Shown: positions 1 to 8,776, numbered from the stretch's first letter. The stretch: DNA of 64,000 bases from Haliscomenobacter sp. (GCA_016707205.1 JADJHZ010000001.1:434001-498000); one strand, 5' to 3'. Made by a program: numbers and translations. The notes: a model not told the origin generated them from the letters alone.

Positions 1-1026
1 GGCGGTTTTATTCAAAAGTTCCCTGACGGAAAATTCCAGCAGTTCGAGTTCGATGACGTTGTCGCGGCGGGCAACGCCGGCGCGTTCGCAGAAGTTGACG
101 ATCGCTTCCGGCGGGTAACCCCGGCGCCGCATGCCGGAGATAGTCGGCATCCGGGGGTCGTCCCAGCCCGTTACGTGTCCTTCCTGCACCAGCTTAAGCA
201 AGCGCCGCTTGCTGGTAATCATATAGGCCACGTTCATCCGGGCAAACTCGATCTGCCGGGAAGGGAAAATGCCCAGTTGCTCAATAAACCAGTCGTAGAG
301 CGGCCGGTGATGCCTAAACTCCAGCGAACACAGGGAATGCGTGATCTCCTCGATGGAATCGCTTTGCCCATGGGCAAAGTCGTACATCGGATAAATACAC
401 CACTCGTCGCCGGTTTGGTGGTGATGGGCATGCTTGATGCGGTAGAGCACCGGGTCGCGCATGTGCATGTTGGGAGAACTCATATCTACAATAGCGCGCA
501 ACACGCGACTGCCATCGGGGAATTCCCCGTTTTTCATTCCCTGAAACAAACGCAAGTTCTCTTCGATGGAGCGCCGGCGGTAAGGGCTTTCCGTTCCCGG
601 CTGGGTGGGATTGCCTTTCATGGCAGCGATCTCCTCCGGAGTAGAATCGTCGACATAAGCCAGTCCGTCTCTGATCAGCTGGAGGGCGAATTCGTATAGT
701 TTGGGGAAGTAATCGGAGGCGTACAACTCGTTGGCCCACTCAAACCCCAGCCACCGGATATCGGCTTTGATGCTGTCGACATACTCCACGTCCTCCGTAC
801 TGGGGTTGGTGTCGTCGAAGCGCAGGTTGCAAAGCCCTCCGTACTTCTTCGCCAACCCGAAATTCACGGTCAACGCCTTGGCATGGCCGATATGGAGGTA
901 GCCGTTGGGCTCCGGCGGAAAACGGGTATGCACCCTGCCCCCATGCTTCCCGGAGGCTATATCTTCTTCGATGATCTCTTCGATGAAGTTGAGGGATTTC
1001 TTTTCGTTGGTTTCTTCTATGCTCAT
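1..1026 (-). CDS. glnS: Glutamine--tRNA ligase (GlnRS), 3'-truncated by window edge
   Basis: Charges tRNA-Gln with glutamine in the cytoplasm; a class I aminoacyl-tRNA synthetase. The 342 codons read from the ATG at 1026 stay open to base 1, so the C-terminal anticodon-binding part is outside the window. The N-terminus carries FPPEPNGYLHIGHAKA, with the HIGH signature at residues 45-48, followed by RFDDTNP, as in GlnRS and GluRS. The KMSKS equivalent is MITSKRR near residue 272. The PPEPNGYLHIGH form and the absence of an N-terminal YqeY-like extension point to GlnRS rather than GluRS. It lies downstream of argS on the same strand, 197 bp away, so the two synthetases may be co-transcribed. 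Family assignment is firm. Confidence 0.95.
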   Translation of the reverse strand, partial: MSIEETNEKKSLNFIEEIIEEDIASGKHGGRVHTRFPPEPNGYLHIGHAKALTVNFGLAKKYGGLCNLRFDDTNPSTEDVEYVDSIKADIRWLGFEWANELYASDYFPKLYEFALQLIRDGLAYVDDSTPEEIAAMKGNPTQPGTESPYRRRSIEENLRLFQGMKNGEFPDGSRVLRAIVDMSSPNMHMRDPVLYRIKHAHHHQTGDEWCIYPMYDFAHGQSDSIEEITHSLCSLEFRHHRPLYDWFIEQLGIFPSRQIEFARMNVAYMITSKRRLLKLVQEGHVTGWDDPRMPTISGMRRRGYPPEAIVNFCERAGVARRDNVIELELLEFSVRELLNKTA

Positions 1027-1144
1027 GTCGGTTACTTTATGCAAAAGGATGAAAAAGGGGTTAGGCGTTGGTTATATCTCGACAAGCGCAAATGGTCAAG
1101 ATAAATTGCAGAAGTCCTGGCGCCGGGGACTGGCCTCCCCCTAG

Positions 1145-1163
1145 CCCCCTCCGAAGGAGGGGG
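1145..1163. repeat. G/C hairpin between argS and glnS
   Basis: CCCCCTCC (1145-1152) and GGAGGGGG (1156-1163) form a perfect 8-bp stem with a GAA loop. It sits in the 197-bp gap between argS and glnS. There is no T-tract on either side, so it is not a textbook terminator. It could be a dispersed palindromic unit or an attenuating structure in an argS-glnS transcript. Confidence 0.4.
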
Positions 1164-1223
1164 AACAGGAAAAGCCCCTGCGTTTTGGAAAAATACATTA
1201 AAATTATAACACATATAAACCAA

Positions 1224-3071
1224 TCACATCCGCTCCGGCATATCAATCCCCAGTAAGTCCATTCCGTTGCGCAGGACGTGGGCGACGGCCATGCTCAGCT
1301 GGAGGCGGAACGCCCGGGCTGCTTCGTTTTCGGCGCGCAGGATGGAATGCTCGTGATAGAACCGGTGGTACGCCTTCGCTAAATTAAAACAATAGTTCGC
1401 AATGGCGGAAGGATCGTACTCCCGGACCGCTTCCTGAATGATGCCAGGGAACTGGTAAACCTGGCCGATCAGGTCGCGCTCGTCGGCGTTCAGGGGTTCA
1501 TGGGCGGATGCGGCGGAAAGGTCTTCCGATTCGATTTTGCGCAAGACCGACTGCACCCGCACGTAGGCATTCTGCACGTAGGGGCCGGTTTGGCCCTGGA
1601 GATCGACCGATTCCTTGGGGTCGAAGATCATCCGTTTTTTGGGATGGACCTTGATCAGGAAAAATTTCAGGGCAGCCAAGGCGATTTTGCGGATCACTTC
1701 TTCCTGTTCTGCTTCCGGCAACCCGGCGATATTTTCTCTTTCCAGCGTATTTTCCCGGGCTTCCCGGACGACTTCGGCGAGGAGGTCGTCGGCGTCTACC
1801 ACGGTGCCTTCCCTGGATTTCATACGTCCGGTGGGGAGTTCAACCATGCCGTAGGACAAGTGGAACAAACCCTCTGCATAGGGCTCTCCTAGTCGTTTCA
1901 TAATCTCGAAGAGCACCTGGAAATGGTAGTTTTGCTCGTCGGCAACGACGTACACCATTTTTTCCACGCCAAAGTCGCGGTACCGCAGCTGGGCGGTGCC
2001 AATATCCTGGGTGATGTATACGGAGGTGCCGTCTTTGCGGAGCACCAGCTTTTTGTCGAGTTTGGCGTCTTCGAGGTCGATCCAGACGGAGCCGTCGTCC
2101 AGGCGATAAAAAATCCCGCTTTGTAAGCCTTTTTCCACCGTATCCTTTCCGAGCAGGTAGGTGTCGGACTCGAAGTAAAACTTGTCGAACGCTACCCCGA
2201 GGGCTTTATAAGTGACCTCAAAGCCCTGATACACCCAGCTGTTCATCTGCTCCCATAAGGCGACGGTTTCCGGGTCGCCGGCTTCCCAACGCAGGAGCAT
2301 ATCGCGGGCTTCCCGGCCCAGCGCGCTATGCTCATTAAAATAGATATCCTTATACGCTTTAAAGAATTCCTCGCGGCTTTGGCCGTTTTGTTTTCCGGAT
2401 TCAAAGACCTGCTCCGCTTCGGACGTTCCCTGCCATTGGCTGTATTCCTCTTTGAACGCTTTGTCGAACCGCACGTAGAAATCGCCCACAAAATGATCGC
2501 CTTTAAGCCCCTCCGATGCGGGCGTAGCGCCCCGTCCGAATTTTTGCCAGGCCAGCATGCTTTTGCAAACGGCGATACCCCGATCGTTGATGATCTGAAC
2601 CCGAACCACATCGTACCCCGCCGCTTCGAGGATTTTGTACATCGACCACCCCAGGAGGATATTCCGGATATGCCCCAGGTGGAGGGGCTTGTTGGTATTG
2701 GGAGAACAGGACTCTACCAGGACTTTGTGGCCATTCTTGGGCAGGAACCCGAAATTTTCTTTGGCGTAGATATCTCCCAAAAAGTCTTTCCAAAATTGAT
2801 CGCTCAATTCCAGGTTCAGGAACCCTTTGATCACGTTATACCCATGAAGGTAGGCTACTTTTCCAAGCAGGGCGTTGCCCAGTTCATTGCCGATATCTTC
2901 CGGTTTTTTCTTAACAAACCGGGTAAACGGGAATACCACAAGGGTATAGTCCCCGGTGAATTCTTTCCGCGTAGGGCTGATCGTCAGGTCGTCGGGAGCG
3001 AGGCTGACGCCGTAAAGCTCCTTTACAACCTCCATCACGCCAGACTGGATCAAAGAAATGATGTGCATCAT
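1224..3071 (-). CDS. argS: Arginine--tRNA ligase
   Basis: Attaches arginine to tRNA-Arg; a cytoplasmic class I synthetase. About 615 residues from the ATG at 3071, which begins MMHIISLIQ. The frame stays open further upstream to 3323, but that extension is low-complexity and unlike the family, so the internal start was chosen. An N-terminal additional domain (residues 1-110) precedes CSPNTNKPLHLGHIRN, with the HIGH equivalent HLGH at 131-134. The KMSKS-like loop reads GRMKSREGTVVDADDLL. The C-terminal part is the DALR-type anticodon-binding domain (YVRVQSVLRKI, then an MDLLGID ending). A cognate tRNA-Arg(CCT) gene lies at 16.8 kb. Confidence 0.95.
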   Translation of the reverse strand: MMHIISLIQSGVMEVVKELYGVSLAPDDLTISPTRKEFTGDYTLVVFPFTRFVKKKPEDIGNELGNALLGKVAYLHGYNVIKGFLNLELSDQFWKDFLGDIYAKENFGFLPKNGHKVLVESCSPNTNKPLHLGHIRNILLGWSMYKILEAAGYDVVRVQIINDRGIAVCKSMLAWQKFGRGATPASEGLKGDHFVGDFYVRFDKAFKEEYSQWQGTSEAEQVFESGKQNGQSREEFFKAYKDIYFNEHSALGREARDMLLRWEAGDPETVALWEQMNSWVYQGFEVTYKALGVAFDKFYFESDTYLLGKDTVEKGLQSGIFYRLDDGSVWIDLEDAKLDKKLVLRKDGTSVYITQDIGTAQLRYRDFGVEKMVYVVADEQNYHFQVLFEIMKRLGEPYAEGLFHLSYGMVELPTGRMKSREGTVVDADDLLAEVVREARENTLERENIAGLPEAEQEEVIRKIALAALKFFLIKVHPKKRMIFDPKESVDLQGQTGPYVQNAYVRVQSVLRKIESEDLSAASAHEPLNADERDLIGQVYQFPGIIQEAVREYDPSAIANYCFNLAKAYHRFYHEHSILRAENEAARAFRLQLSMAVAHVLRNGMDLLGIDMPERM

Positions 3072-3184
3072 GTTTGGGCATGTTTTCCGGTTAGGGACGT
3101 AACGCGAAATTAGCGCTTTTTCCTTTTGGAAAATTTTATTTTGATTAAAAACCGGAAAAAGAGGGGGAAGGTTCCCTTCGGTCG

Positions 3185-3625
3185 TCAGACCTTGGGCGGG
3201 GTTTTCACCAGGTAGACTTTTCCGGGAATGCAGGGGCCCAAAGGGGATTTTCCTTCCCAATTCCCTTCGAGTATCCAGGCTTTCCCTTTTTTGACCAACT
3301 TTAGCGTTCCCCATTTGAAGCACCAGGACATCTCCTCCAGCCGGGTATAACGGACCAGCCGGTTTTCCTTAAACGTCAGCTGATCGCCGTTTACTTCCCC
3401 TTCCAGGGCAAATTCTGCATAGATTTTTTCCACGCTGGCGTAGCTGACGCCGGTGATCCGGTTTCCCTGCTGCTGCAGGCGGAGTTCGAAATAGTATTTG
3501 GGGCGAAAACCGCCTTCCTCCTGGGTAAGGTATCCCGTCCAATACCCTTCGAAAGGGCGTTCCTGAGCCAGAAGGCAGCTGGAAAAAACCAGGAGTGTAA
3601 AAAGGAATAGTAGGCGCGGTAGCAT
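3185..3625 (-). CDS. Small secreted hypothetical protein
   Basis: 146 residues with a clear signal peptide (MLPRLLFLFTLLVFSSCLLAQ). The mature part is predicted to be beta-rich: FEGYWTGYLTQEEGG, FELRLQQQGNRITGVSYA, then LEGEVNGDQLTFKENRLV. This alternating-strand pattern resembles small lipocalin- or fatty-acid-binding-like barrels common in Bacteroidota, but no catalytic motif is visible. SSC near the cleavage region could be a lipobox, though LLAQ ending in AQ fits signal peptidase I better. It lies 15 bp downstream of rsmD on the same strand and is probably the last gene of the 5640-3185 operon. Function unknown. Confidence 0.6.
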   Translation of the reverse strand: MLPRLLFLFTLLVFSSCLLAQERPFEGYWTGYLTQEEGGFRPKYYFELRLQQQGNRITGVSYASVEKIYAEFALEGEVNGDQLTFKENRLVRYTRLEEMSWCFKWGTLKLVKKGKAWILEGNWEGKSPLGPCIPGKVYLVKTPPKV

Positions 3626-3640
3626 AAGGCGAGGGATTTT

Positions 3641-4216
3641 TTATTCTTCTTCTTCAAAGAACGTCCGGATCGCTTCCTGGTGTGCAAAGAACGAAAAAAT
3701 GGTTTTCCCGTAGTTTCGCTGTTGAAGAAAATGGGGGTGCGTTTCAAACCGGTGGTTGGGGTTGTGCTCCAGCACGAACCAGCCGTCCGGCCGCAGCAGC
3801 CCGTGCTCGAAGATCAGATCCGGGATCGTATCGAGCGTGGGGAGGCCATACGGGGGGCCGGCGAAGATGTAGTCGTAGGTTTCGGTGCAATAGGTCATAA
3901 AACGGAAAACATCGCTTCGGACGATCCGGATGCGGTTCTCGATTCCAAGCTGCCCGGCGGTTTTCTTGACAAACGCCACAGCCGGGCCGTGTTTGTCGAC
4001 GTAGGTTACGCCGGCAGCACCCCTGGAGATAAATTCGTAGCTGTGACTCCCCGTGCCGCCGAACAAGTCGAGCACGTTGATTCCCTGAAAATCGAAATGG
4101 TTGTTCAGGATATTGAATAGCCCTTCCTTGGCAAAATCCGTCGTTGGCCGGGTTGGCCAATCGTCTGCCGGAGGGTTGAACCTCCTTCCTTTAAACATTC
4201 CCCCGATGATCCGCAT
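3641..4216 (-). CDS. rsmD: RsmD-like 16S rRNA (guanine-N2)-methyltransferase
   Basis: Expected to methylate G966 of 16S rRNA in the 30S subunit using S-adenosylmethionine. 191 residues, usual for the family. The start MRIIGGMFKGRRF is diagnostic, followed by RPTTDFAKEGLFNIL and the SAM-binding loop DLFGGTG at residues 50-56. The catalytic (D/N)PP(Y/F) motif reads GPPY at residues 120-123 (FAGPPYG), so the acidic or amide residue that positions the guanine amino group is a glycine (GGC codon). This is either a real substitution or a base error (GAC to GGC). It is 9 bp downstream of the DUF3822 gene, a pairing typical of Bacteroidota. Confidence 0.85.
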   Translation of the reverse strand: MRIIGGMFKGRRFNPPADDWPTRPTTDFAKEGLFNILNNHFDFQGINVLDLFGGTGSHSYEFISRGAAGVTYVDKHGPAVAFVKKTAGQLGIENRIRIVRSDVFRFMTYCTETYDYIFAGPPYGLPTLDTIPDLIFEHGLLRPDGWFVLEHNPNHRFETHPHFLQQRNYGKTIFSFFAHQEAIRTFFEEEE

Positions 4217-4225
4217 ACCCCCGTT

Positions 4226-5062
4226 TTATCGTTCAGGCATAAGCCCGGCTAAAAGGTCGTTATAGAAATGCCTGGGATACTCCCCAAGCCGGGGGCCTAA
4301 TTGCCACGGCCCTCCAACCTCTACGAATGCCAGGCGGCTAAAATAGTGGCGCAGCAGCCCGTATAATTCCGATTTGACCGCCAGTCCGCCCGAGAGGTAG
4401 ACTGGAATTTCCTCCTGGAGCAATCCAAACTGGCGGACAACCAATAAGAGAAAATACAGGTAATCTTTGAGGTCTTTGCATTCAAAGGAGTTTCCAAACT
4501 GCAGGCGTTCTCCTTCCCAAAAGGTCACCCATAACGCTTTTTCTGAAAAATGAGCCAGCACATAAGGGCCTTCGCCCTGTTGCACGGGGGATAAAGCGCG
4601 CATGAGCGCGGCGCTGAAGTGTCTTCTCGAAGCCTTGGAAAAATGCCGGTCCAGCCATCCCGCCATAGCGATGGGAACCGGATAAACCAGATGCGCATGC
4701 TGATCGCTGATTTCTTCAGCCCAAACAGGTGTTCCGGGAATAAGATCGTTGCCGTGCTTCACGTAGGCGGTCTTTTCCGCCGGATTGAAAAGCCGGCCAG
4801 GCACCCAAACGTGTTTTGGAATAGCCAGGACAGCGGCGGTTTGGGCAAACGGAAAAAACAGGTAGGGATTGTCCCTGCTGATCGATTCCAGGTCCAGGTC
4901 CATTCCATCCCCCTGAATCCGGCGGAGAAAGGCAATCCGGTTGCGCTGGTCGGCAATGCAATAACAAAAACTGTCCATCCCTAAGAGAATGGACAGTTTT
5001 CCGGTAGCGGTTTGAGAAGAGGAGAAGAAGTCCTCCTGTATGTCGAACGTGGTTATTCCCAA
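4226..5062 (-). CDS. DUF3822 family protein
   Basis: 278 residues of the DUF3822 family, which is found next to rsmD in Bacteroidota; the molecular function is unknown. The fold is probably ASKHA/actin-like (inference), given alternating strands such as KLSILLGMDSFCYCIAD and the later PVYLSGGLAVKSELYGLL. The start used here is TTG at 5062, inside the 3' end of the upstream gene (10-bp overlap), which suggests translational coupling. The first ATG in this frame would remove about 28 residues that look like part of the fold. No signal peptide, so cytoplasmic. Confidence 0.75.
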   Translation of the reverse strand: MGITTFDIQEDFFSSSQTATGKLSILLGMDSFCYCIADQRNRIAFLRRIQGDGMDLDLESISRDNPYLFFPFAQTAAVLAIPKHVWVPGRLFNPAEKTAYVKHGNDLIPGTPVWAEEISDQHAHLVYPVPIAMAGWLDRHFSKASRRHFSAALMRALSPVQQGEGPYVLAHFSEKALWVTFWEGERLQFGNSFECKDLKDYLYFLLLVVRQFGLLQEEIPVYLSGGLAVKSELYGLLRHYFSRLAFVEVGGPWQLGPRLGEYPRHFYNDLLAGLMPER

Positions 5063-5640
5063 TTGCCTGAAAGGTTTGGAGCAAACATATTGCCGAACTT
5101 GAGCAATGATTCCGGATCAAAGCGCTGATCGTAGCGTGCAAAACGCTTATCGCCCCACTTGCCCATGTACAATTTGCGAGGAACGCCAACCTCGACCACG
5201 GGAACCTCGGTATTCTGGTAGTTGATCACTTCGGCTGCGATGTTAAATTCTTTGCCTCCGCTGAACGGCACATAGCGAAGCGAGTCGAAATTGTTGATCT
5301 TGAGAATGCTGCGCATCGAATCTGCTGCGGGCACGTAGATCGTGTCATAGGTGATTTTGCCGGTAAAGTTGGGGTCGTCGGGGTCGCCGAACACCTGAAC
5401 AACTTTAAATCGGCCAGTTTCCAAAATTTGGGCAAGGGTGTCAAAGTTAGGAGCAAAAATGCCGGTGATGTCCCGGAAAGCCTCTTGTGCTGTACGGATT
5501 TTCATGAGTCTTTCGACCACCACCGCGTCCCTCCTTTCCCTTTCAGCCTTGAACCGGATAGGCTCTCCGATGCTGTTGACCAATGCGAAAATCAAAAAAG
5601 CAATAATGGCTAAAAGTACAATGTTGATGACTAATTTCAT
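5053..5640 (-). CDS. Membrane-anchored hypothetical protein
   Basis: 195 residues. One N-terminal transmembrane helix (residues 4-24, VINIVLLAIIAFLIFALV) is followed by a charged helix with RERRDAVVVERLMKIRTAQEAFRDITG. That segment is loosely like the helix after the membrane anchor of pseudopilins, but there is no prepilin cleavage site. The rest is predicted periplasmic. It is first in the likely operon with DUF3822, rsmD and the small secreted protein, overlapping DUF3822 by 10 bp. Function not recognised. Confidence 0.6.
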   Translation of the reverse strand: MKLVINIVLLAIIAFLIFALVNSIGEPIRFKAERERRDAVVVERLMKIRTAQEAFRDITGIFAPNFDTLAQILETGRFKVVQVFGDPDDPNFTGKITYDTIYVPAADSMRSILKINNFDSLRYVPFSGGKEFNIAAEVINYQNTEVPVVEVGVPRKLYMGKWGDKRFARYDQRFDPESLLKFGNMFAPNLSGNWE

Positions 5641-5763
5641 TTGTCGGTTTGTTTTGACAGAATAATAGGATTCAACCTCTAGGTGTAATAATGCATCACA
5701 ATTTTAGGGAACTTCGGGCACTTTGAAAAACAATCTCCTTCCCAAATTTTCTTTCCCTGCGAA

Positions 5764-6150
5764 TTACTTGCCCACCTTGCAGGCGCCATCGAAGGAGGCG
5801 CCTTCTTCCATGCTCAATGCGGCCGTTTGTATATTGCCTTTGATCACCGCGGAGCGGTCTAAATGTAAAAGGCCGAGGATTTGAATATCCCCGACGATCG
5901 TCCCCATGATAACGGCTTCTTTTGCCTTAACATTGCCTTCTATGCGTCCATCCTTGCCAAGGACCAGTTTTTTGTCGCAGGACAAATCTCCGGCGACAAC
6001 CCCATCCAGCCGGACGTTTTCGGCAGATTGGAAATTTCCCTCGATTTTTGTTCCAATGGCGACGACGCAGGAGTGGAAGCCCTCCTGGCCCGAAGAGGCA
6101 GAACTCCCCAGGGAGCTCTCTTTTGCTGGTTTGGTTGATGCAGATGACAT
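5764..6150 (-). CDS. Bactofilin (polymer-forming cytoskeletal protein)
   Basis: 128 residues from the ATG at 6150 (MSSASTKPAKES); an upstream in-frame ATG adds only two residues. After a Ser/Lys-rich flexible tail the core is a run of short beta-helix repeats: GTKIEGNFQSAENVRLDGVVAGDLSCDK, then LVLGKDGRIEGNVKAKEAVIMGTIVGDI. Bactofilins polymerise without nucleotides into filaments at the inner membrane that scaffold cell-wall enzymes. No M23 peptidase gene, a common partner, is adjacent. Divergent from tsaD. Confidence 0.87.
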   Translation of the reverse strand: MSSASTKPAKESSLGSSASSGQEGFHSCVVAIGTKIEGNFQSAENVRLDGVVAGDLSCDKKLVLGKDGRIEGNVKAKEAVIMGTIVGDIQILGLLHLDRSAVIKGNIQTAALSMEEGASFDGACKVGK

Positions 6151-6174
6151 AATCACAGTGTTAAAGGTTATCTT

Positions 6175-6182
6175 TATTTTTG
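6175..6182 (+). promoter_or_regulatory. Candidate -7 box upstream of tsaD
   Basis: TATTTTTG matches the Bacteroidota -7 consensus TAnnTTTG. It lies 86 bp before the tsaD start in the bactofilin-tsaD divergent gap. No convincing TTTG element is seen 19-21 bp upstream, so support is limited. Confidence 0.35.
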
Positions 6183-6268
6183 CCGGGCGCTCAGGGGGTA
6201 AATCGCCGGAAATCCCCCTGAACTGAATTCGGAGGGGAATTTATAAGGATTTCAGGATTTATTAAAAT

Positions 6269-7269
6269 ATGGCAATCACTATTTTAGCAATTGAATCATC
6301 CTGCGACGATACGTCTGCTGCAATCGTCCGGGAAGGCCTTGTTTTGAGCAATGTTCTGGCAAGCCAGGAGGTGCATCGCGACTATGGGGGCGTCGTTCCC
6401 GAAATCGCTTCCAGAGCCCATCAGATCCATATCGTTCCGGTGGTGGACCAGGCCCTGCACAGAGCCGGAATCCGGCCGGAGGAAACGGATGCGGTAGCTT
6501 TCACCAAGGGCCCTGGCCTGATCGGGTCGCTGATGGTTGGCGTTTCCTTTGCCAAAGCCTTTGCCTTAAGTCTGGACATCCCATTGATCGAGGTACACCA
6601 CCTCCAGGCCCATGTCCTGGCTCATTTTGCCGAAGCACCCAAGCCTTCCTTCCCCTTTCTTTGCCTAACGGTTTCTGGCGGACACACCCAGATACAAATC
6701 GTCCGGGACTATCTGGACATGGAAATCATCGGCCGGACCATCGACGATGCCGCAGGCGAAGCCTTTGACAAAACGGGCAAGATGCTGAACCTGGAATACC
6801 CTGCCGGCCCCATCATCGACCGGTTGGCGGCGCAGGAGAGCCCAGGTTTGAATTCCCGGAACCTCAAATCCAGGGGTTGAACTTCAGTTTTAGCGGGTTG
6901 AAAACGTCTATCCTGTACTTTCTGAAAAAACAGATTCAGGAATCGCCTTCCTTCATCGAACAGAACCTGGCGGACATCTGCGCGTCGGTTCAAGCTCGAA
7001 TCGTCTCCATTTTGATTAATAAACTGCGAATAGCCGCTCAAACAACGGGTATTAAAGAAATTGCCCTGGCTGGAGGGGTGGCCGCGAACTCAGGCCTGCG
7101 AGCGGCGCTCAAACAGGAGGGAAAACATCGGGGATGGAATACCTACATTCCCAAGCTGGAATATTGTACCGACAATGCCGCTATGATCGGCATTGCCGGC
7201 TACTACAAATTTTTGGAAGGAGACTTCTCCTCTCAGGAGGTAGCTCCCGTTGCCCGATGGGAACTTTAG
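6269..7269 (+). CDS. tsaD: tRNA N6-adenosine threonylcarbamoyltransferase TsaD, frameshifted
   Basis: Transfers the threonylcarbamoyl group to A37 of ANN-decoding tRNAs (t6A); essential in most bacteria. As read, the frame breaks into 6269-6880 and 6877-7269. The first part has the ASKHA start ILAIESSCDDTSAA, HxxxH metal ligands H111 and H115 (HHLQAHVLAHF) and SGGHTQ. The second has the family motif NFSFSGLKTS and the later LAGGVAANSGLR. Near 6841-6843 (AGCCCAGG), one extra C gives ESPRFEFPEPQIQGLNFSFSG and one continuous 333-residue protein, the normal TsaD length. A homopolymer miscall is therefore the simplest explanation. The tail overlaps the convergent DUF697 gene by 4 bp. Confidence 0.9.
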
Positions 7270-7979
7270 AATCCTTCGATCAGTTTTTTCTTCATCTGCG
7301 CAAACTCTTCTTCCGACAAGACGCCAGCCTCTTTGAGTTCGCCGAGTTCTTTAAGCCGCGTCAATACATCGACCCCGCCTTTAGCGGCTGTTTCGGCTAC
7401 GACGACTTCTTCTTTAAGATCAACCACTATCGGCGCCCCGGCGCCTTCTTTGGCTTTTTGCTGCTTAGCCAGTTCTTCCGCTACTTTTTTGCCCTTCTCG
7501 AATTTCTCTTTATAGAGCTTCTTCAGTCGTTCCGGGTCAAAATCCAGGATAGTGCCGCCCGATTCGAAATGCCGTCTGAACACTTCGCCCAAAGCATACG
7601 TAGATGCGCCAGCAAAAATGGATACCGTAACTCCGCCCAGCAAAGACCCAACCACTGGGATCAATTTCACCAGGCTGCCCGCTGTAATCCGGGCAATGGT
7701 CGAACTCGTCAGGGCCGTAACGACGGCCTTCCCCTGGGTTTCCGAAAAGTCCTTTTCGTACACCCGGCACAATTGCCGGATCATGTCGAGTTGAACGGCG
7801 CTGATGGCAAAAACGTCGGCCACCAGTACCGGGATGAAGCCCGCGCCCATCGACCATACCACGTGGTTGCGGATAATCGTCTCGGCATGCTTGCCGCGCT
7901 CCGAACTCGGATTGATTTCGCTCATAGCCTTCTTTTTGAATTGTTCAAATACCTTTTTGGTGATATACTTACTGAGCAC
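7266..7979 (-). CDS. DUF697-type membrane protein with C-terminal SHOCT domain
   Basis: 237 residues from a GTG at 7979; an ATG at 7925 with an AAGAAGG Shine-Dalgarno-like stretch is an alternative start (MSEINPSSERG). The middle region (GFIPVLVADVFAISAVQLDMIRQL, then ITAGSLVKLIPVVGSLLGGVTVS) has hydrophobic Gly-rich helices typical of DUF697, which is often fused or linked to GTPases. The C-terminal LTRLKELGELKEAGVLSEEEFAQMKKKL is a SHOCT module, an oligomerisation motif. Its stop shares the tetranucleotide TTAG with the tsaD stop. Function unknown; probably inner-membrane associated. Confidence 0.7.
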   Translation of the reverse strand: MLSKYITKKVFEQFKKKAMSEINPSSERGKHAETIIRNHVVWSMGAGFIPVLVADVFAISAVQLDMIRQLCRVYEKDFSETQGKAVVTALTSSTIARITAGSLVKLIPVVGSLLGGVTVSIFAGASTYALGEVFRRHFESGGTILDFDPERLKKLYKEKFEKGKKVAEELAKQQKAKEGAGAPIVVDLKEEVVVAETAAKGGVDVLTRLKELGELKEAGVLSEEEFAQMKKKLIEGF

Positions 7980-8151
7980 AGTGAGAATTTTTGTACAAGT
8001 TAAGTTCTTTGCCGCTTACGGGCTGCAAATAATCGACCAGTTCGATGAAAATGACGGCAACCAAAGCCCAGAGGGCTTTTTGATAAAAACAGAAAAAAAA
8101 AGGGTCCCTTCCTGGAACGAAATACCTGTTATATTGCACTTGAAATAAAAC

Positions 8152-8697
8152 ATGTTTATGAACTTCCGATTCAGCTTCCATCAAAAAGCAGCGTATTTCG
8201 CTCTGTTTCTGGCTTTGTTTTCCTCTTCCTGCCATAAGGACGACAAGGAGGCAAAAACCTTTACCTTTGAAAAAGCCTATGGGTGGGATTGTGCCAGCGG
8301 AGTAGACTGTCAAGACGTATTCGAACTGGAAATGACCAAAGGCAGCCTGTCCGATTTCGAAGCGATCCAGGTCAGCGAAGGTTCCGTATTGCAAATGGCC
8401 CTGTACGCTCCTGGCGTTGCTTTAGGCGGCATCAATCTCCTGACAGGAACCACGAAAGAACTTGGATGCATCGACCAGTCTGATTGCGACAAGAATGCCA
8501 AAGGCCAGACAGCCAAACAAATTCAGGCGCCTAAAGACGGAGTCTATTTCCTCGCCATCACCCGAAACTACGGATCCAGTTGCGGTTCCGACGGCACATA
8601 CTTGCTTCGGATTACTTCCAATGGCGAATTCAACCTAAAGAACCAAACCGGCAACGACATTGCTACCAAAGCCTCCGGCTTTGAATGTATTCCGTAG
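8152..8697 (+). CDS. Hypothetical lipoprotein
   Basis: 181 residues. The hydrophobic signal AAYFALFLALFSSSCHKDD has a lipobox-like SSSC, so it is probably a lipoprotein. The mature part resembles bacterial pre-peptidase C-terminal/beta-sandwich modules: AIQVSEGSVLQMALYAPG, then DGVYFLAITRNYGSSCGSDGTYLLRIT. Several cysteines (DCASGVDCQD, GCIDQSDCD) could form disulphides. No enzymatic motif. Divergent from the DUF697 gene and convergent with the macroglobulin gene across a hairpin array. Confidence 0.6.
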   Translation: MFMNFRFSFHQKAAYFALFLALFSSSCHKDDKEAKTFTFEKAYGWDCASGVDCQDVFELEMTKGSLSDFEAIQVSEGSVLQMALYAPGVALGGINLLTGTTKELGCIDQSDCDKNAKGQTAKQIQAPKDGVYFLAITRNYGSSCGSDGTYLLRITSNGEFNLKNQTGNDIATKASGFECIP

Positions 8698-8708
8698 GTG
8701 GTAAAAAC

Positions 8709-8776
8709 GTTTAGGAGTTTAGGAGTTTAAGCGTTTAGGCGTTCCCTAAACGCCTAAACGCCCCAACGCCTTAACG
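8709..8776. terminator. GCGTTTAG-word hairpin array between convergent genes
   Basis: The gap between two converging genes (stops at 8697 and 8777) is filled by GTTTAGGAG/GCGTTTAG words. The 13-bp arms 8731-8743 and 8749-8761 are perfectly complementary around a 5-nt loop, so the structure can fold from either strand. A bidirectional terminator is the likely role (inference). No T-tract follows. Confidence 0.55.

Noticed and set aside
3072..3323. 84-codon N-terminal extension of ArgRS
   Set aside because: Unlike the family and partly overlaps the small secreted gene; the ATG at 3071 gives the normal length.
6838..6882. Programmed -1 frameshift in tsaD
   Set aside because: No slippery heptamer or downstream pseudoknot seen, and four other genes show the same homopolymer signature.
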